A stretch of DNA of 64,000 nt from Rhizoctonia solani (Eukaryota > Basidiomycota > Agaricomycetes > Cantharellales > Ceratobasidiaceae): NCBI RefSeq assembly GCF_016906535.1, contig NC_057373.1:3162001-3226000 (forward strand), in the 5' to 3' direction. A program made the position numbers and the translations under genes. The notes beneath the pieces were generated by a model. It ran no database searches, was not told the DNA's origin, and worked only from the letters and a program-made list of their open reading frames with translations. Below, piece after piece: positions 61,892-64,000 of the stretch (positions are counted from its first letter, which is position 1; each line of letters starts with the position of its first letter).

Positions 61892-62268
61892 ATGGTGAGC
61901 TCACAATTGGAGTCGGCGGATTATGCACAAATAAAGGTAGATGGCACTATACCATGATGCGATGACGCGCACTAACACGTTGAATAAAGGCGTTGCATGA
62001 ATCACTTCCGGCTTTTGCGCCGTTGATTCCAACTGGAGTACTCCCATACCTTGCGTTTGTGCTATTGACTAGCACGTTCGCACTCGGGTTTTACTTTTCT
62101 ACGTAAGTGCTATTCTTCCTATCTAGCTAAGGTTCACCCCTAAATGTCTCCGACAGTCTCCCCAAAAACATCACGCGGCCACATGAAATCGTCGTGTCTG
62201 TCCTCGCCAGTGTACTGAGCGGCCTAGGTGTTGTCGCATTGTTCAATAGTGTTGGAGTATATGTCTGA
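61892..62268 (+). CDS. OST5: Oligosaccharyltransferase subunit Ost5/TMEM258
   Basis: Tiny two-helix subunit of the ER oligosaccharyltransferase. Three exons give MVSSQLESADYAQIK, ALHESLPAFAPLIPTGVLPYL and AFVLLTSTFALGFYFST, then LPKNITRPHEIVVSVLASVL and SGLGVVALFNSVGVYV. Length (about 87 residues), two helices and the terminal VGVYV match TMEM258/Ost5. Intron 61937-61989 ends with an AAG acceptor preceded by a ctaac branch-like site; intron 2 is canonical. It converges on RPA12 with 63 bp between stops. Confidence 0.85.
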
Positions 62269-62331
62269 ATCCTATCCAATATACCCTCCGCTGCTTGGTA
62301 CTTGGCATATAGCGTGGTCCTGCTGCGGAGC

Positions 62332-62990
62332 CTAGTTGTTGATACGCCATCCATGTCGGCATTCCGGGTTGAGACACTGTGGACGAGTTAGTATGTCGGT
62401 TGAGGGATGACAGGCGTAACACATGCCTCCAAAAATATGGTACTGCCTTCGTCGGCACTTCGCAACTAAAGTCGACCGTCAACTATTGAAATCACATTTA
62501 TAGTCAAGAAGAGTACCTGTCGCTCTTGGGAAAGAGCCTCTTTGTGGCCGCACTTAGGGCATGTTTCCGCAGTCTATCGATACAATCTCAGCATATTCTA
62601 GACGATTGGGAGGGTGCATGCACACTTACTTTGGTTTTTACATTGGCATCCAAATGCTCTTTGGTCTGAGTGGTGCGTTTCAGTTGGAGAACAGAAGGGA
62701 ACGCATCAGGGCGTGAGCGGGTCTCGACTTGGTGATTCTCGTAGGCTGTTTGTTTTCAATTGAAGGAACCATGTTAAGGAATATGCAGACATACAGCTAG
62801 CAGGCTCGAGGTGACCGCATTGCTCGCACTTGACATGCGGGGCATCCTCCCCAGGAAGATCCAAGAGGGTGCCGCAAGTCGGACAAAAGAGGAGAGAACC
62901 TACGTGTGCATCAGTTATGAGGTATATCCCAAGTTAAGATTATCTCAGACCAATGCGATGAGCACGCGGCGGTTCGACTTTGGCAGGCAT
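62332..62990 (-). CDS. RPA12: RNA polymerase I subunit A12.2 (RPA12)
   Basis: Zinc-ribbon subunit of RNA polymerase I, needed for transcript cleavage and termination on rDNA. MPAKVEPPRAHRIG is joined to SLLFCPTCGTLLDLPGEDA, HVKCEQCGHLEPASSYENHQVETRSRPDAFPS, LQLKRTTQTKEHLDA, then the TFIIS-like ribbon CPKCGHKEALSQERQLRSADEGSTIFLECLNPECRHGWRINN, with the acidic RSADEG hairpin. All eight zinc cysteines are present. The last intron (62377-62426) has a GC donor (gcatgt) with a cag acceptor. ATG 62988-62990. Confidence 0.92.
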
Positions 62991-63163
62991 CGAGGTTGAA
63001 AGAGGGTCAAAGAAGTCCCCATAAACTGACGCTCGGCTTTTCTGAAAATCTCCATCTTATCTTATCTCGTTTTGGATAATCACGTGATAAATCAAACAAC
63101 GCTCCCCTTTCCTTGCTGCGACCCCTATTTACGACATACTCACGACCTTTTACCTTTACTGAA
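62991..63163. promoter_or_regulatory. Divergent promoter of RPA12 and DBF2-like kinase
   Basis: 173 bp between opposed start codons with a CACGTG palindrome at 63081-63086 followed by ATAA. It is probably shared; function inferred from position. Confidence 0.4.
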
Positions 63164-64000
63164 ATGCCTCATATATGGAATCGTGGTGGGGTTGATAGCT
63201 CTTTCAGTACGCCACCCGCATCCCCGAAAAAACGTGGGGTCGAAGGATTACCCAATACAGACGAAGACGTACATATGCTCACGGCCAAACTTGCAATCGA
63301 CGACGTTCACATGGATACTGCTCGCACTGGTACTCGAAAGGGAGCTGGCCTCCAGATATGGGAGCGCGAGGCACTCAATAGTCCCGAGGTTAAACGAAAG
63401 GCGGTGGTCGCGCAAATGTGTAAGCACACGCTACGCGTTTAAATATATCCAGCTTACCAGTTCCATGATTCTTTTCAGTTTTTCTCGACTATTATTTCCA
63501 GAACCTAGGATATCTTGCATCTAGAAAGGAACGACGCGCCGCGTTTGATGCAGATACGCGTGGACGCGGGCTCAGTCCTGCCGAGTATGCGGCCGAGTTC
63601 AAGTCGTACTGTGGTCGTGAGCGTGTAGTTCTGCGTAGGCGCCGTGCCAAGCTACGCGTCGACCAGTTCCATATTATCGCACAGGTTGGGCAGGGTGGAT
63701 ATGGAGAGGTTTACTTGGCACGCAAGAAGGAAACAGGAGAGGTTTGCGCGCTCAAGAAGATGCGCAAAAGGACACTACACAAGATGGATGAGGCGAGTAT
63801 GAGAATATAGCTTTCCAATCACATAACTCATACTTCTTTCCATAGATTCGGCATGTATTGGTAGAGCGTGATATCCTGACTGCAACCAAGACACCTTGGC
63901 TTGTTCGCCTACTTTACGCTTTCCAAGATCCCACATTCGTGTACCTTGCGATGGAATATGTACCAGGTGGTGACTTCCGTACCTTACTGAACAACTCGGG
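63164..64000 (+). CDS. AGC/NDR-family protein kinase, Dbf2/Sid2 type (partial, runs off the window)
   Basis: Kinase of the mitotic exit/septation network that works with Mob1. [25 protein letters not shown] begins at 63164; an intron at 63420-63478 joins VVAQM to [24 protein letters not shown], followed by [31 protein letters not shown], the N-terminal Mob-binding extension of Dbf2/Sid2. The kinase domain starts [18 protein letters not shown] (Gly loop), with CALKKM (lysine), HVLVERDIL (alpha-C Glu) and [13 protein letters not shown] (hinge). Activation loop and hydrophobic motif lie beyond the window. Confidence 0.92.

Overview
The window is nuclear DNA of a filamentous fungus, most likely an Agaricomycete basidiomycete. 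The evidence is very dense short introns (mostly 45-80 nt, many per gene), compact alternating-strand gene order, and fungal proteins such as a Chs7-type chitin synthase chaperone, a Dbf2/Sid2-type kinase, an SPO22/ZIP4 meiotic protein, a Pho80-like cyclin and a Yop1 homologue. Style and gene families recall Rhizoctonia/Ceratobasidiaceae; that is an impression, not a proof. All gene models here were spliced by eye.

Layout, first half. 49-1864 G-protein alpha subunit with a 9-nt and an apparent 1-nt exon; 2826-7406 SPO22/ZIP4 meiotic TPR protein; 7613-9712(-) UTP18 of the SSU processome; 9814-12483 CNNM/Mam3 DUF21-CBS transporter-like protein; 12723-14173(-) ChaC gamma-glutamylcyclotransferase; 14289-15651 GT25 glycosyltransferase; 16463-18076 Chs7; 19512-21403 cyclin; 22954-23511(-) small glycine-rich membrane protein; 23785-26108 Trm2 tRNA methyltransferase; 26356-27622(-) SDR reductase; 27805-29067 tubulin cofactor C; 29269-30359(-) Rtf2; 30595-31680 F-box protein; 31818-32440(-) roadblock dynein light chain; 32546-32914 small membrane/coiled-coil protein; 33036-34301(-) mitochondrial ribosomal mL38; 34440-36113 branched-chain aminotransferase; 36447-36559 intron-containing tRNA-Pro(CGG).

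Second half. It is sparser: 37948-39453(-) secreted M28 aminopeptidase; 41900-43016 dolichol-phosphate mannose synthase; 44062-44464(-) small secreted protein; 45101-46797(-) secreted GH16 hydrolase; a foldback repeat at 47487-48363; a poorly resolved tract to about 50.2 kb; 50957-52692(-) a fungal protein with a CCPDC motif; then about 5.6 kb without a convincing gene; 58360-60183 a single-exon F-box-like protein; 60540-61344(-) Yop1; 61892-62268 Ost5/TMEM258; 62332-62990(-) RPA12; and 63164 to the window end, a Dbf2-type kinase (partial).

The genes are mostly housekeeping functions and do not form a biosynthetic cluster or a defence system. Themes that recur are ER/secretory glycosylation and wall building (DPM1, OST5, GT25, CHS7, YOP1, GH16), ribosome and RNA biogenesis (UTP18, RPA12, TRM2, mL38, tRNA-Pro), and cell-cycle/cytoskeleton (DBF2, cyclin, TBCC, roadblock). 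The least ordinary signals concern splicing: a one-nucleotide exon, a nine-nucleotide exon, an ATG-only first coding exon, four AAG acceptors and two GC-AG introns, each inferred because only that splice restores a conserved protein.
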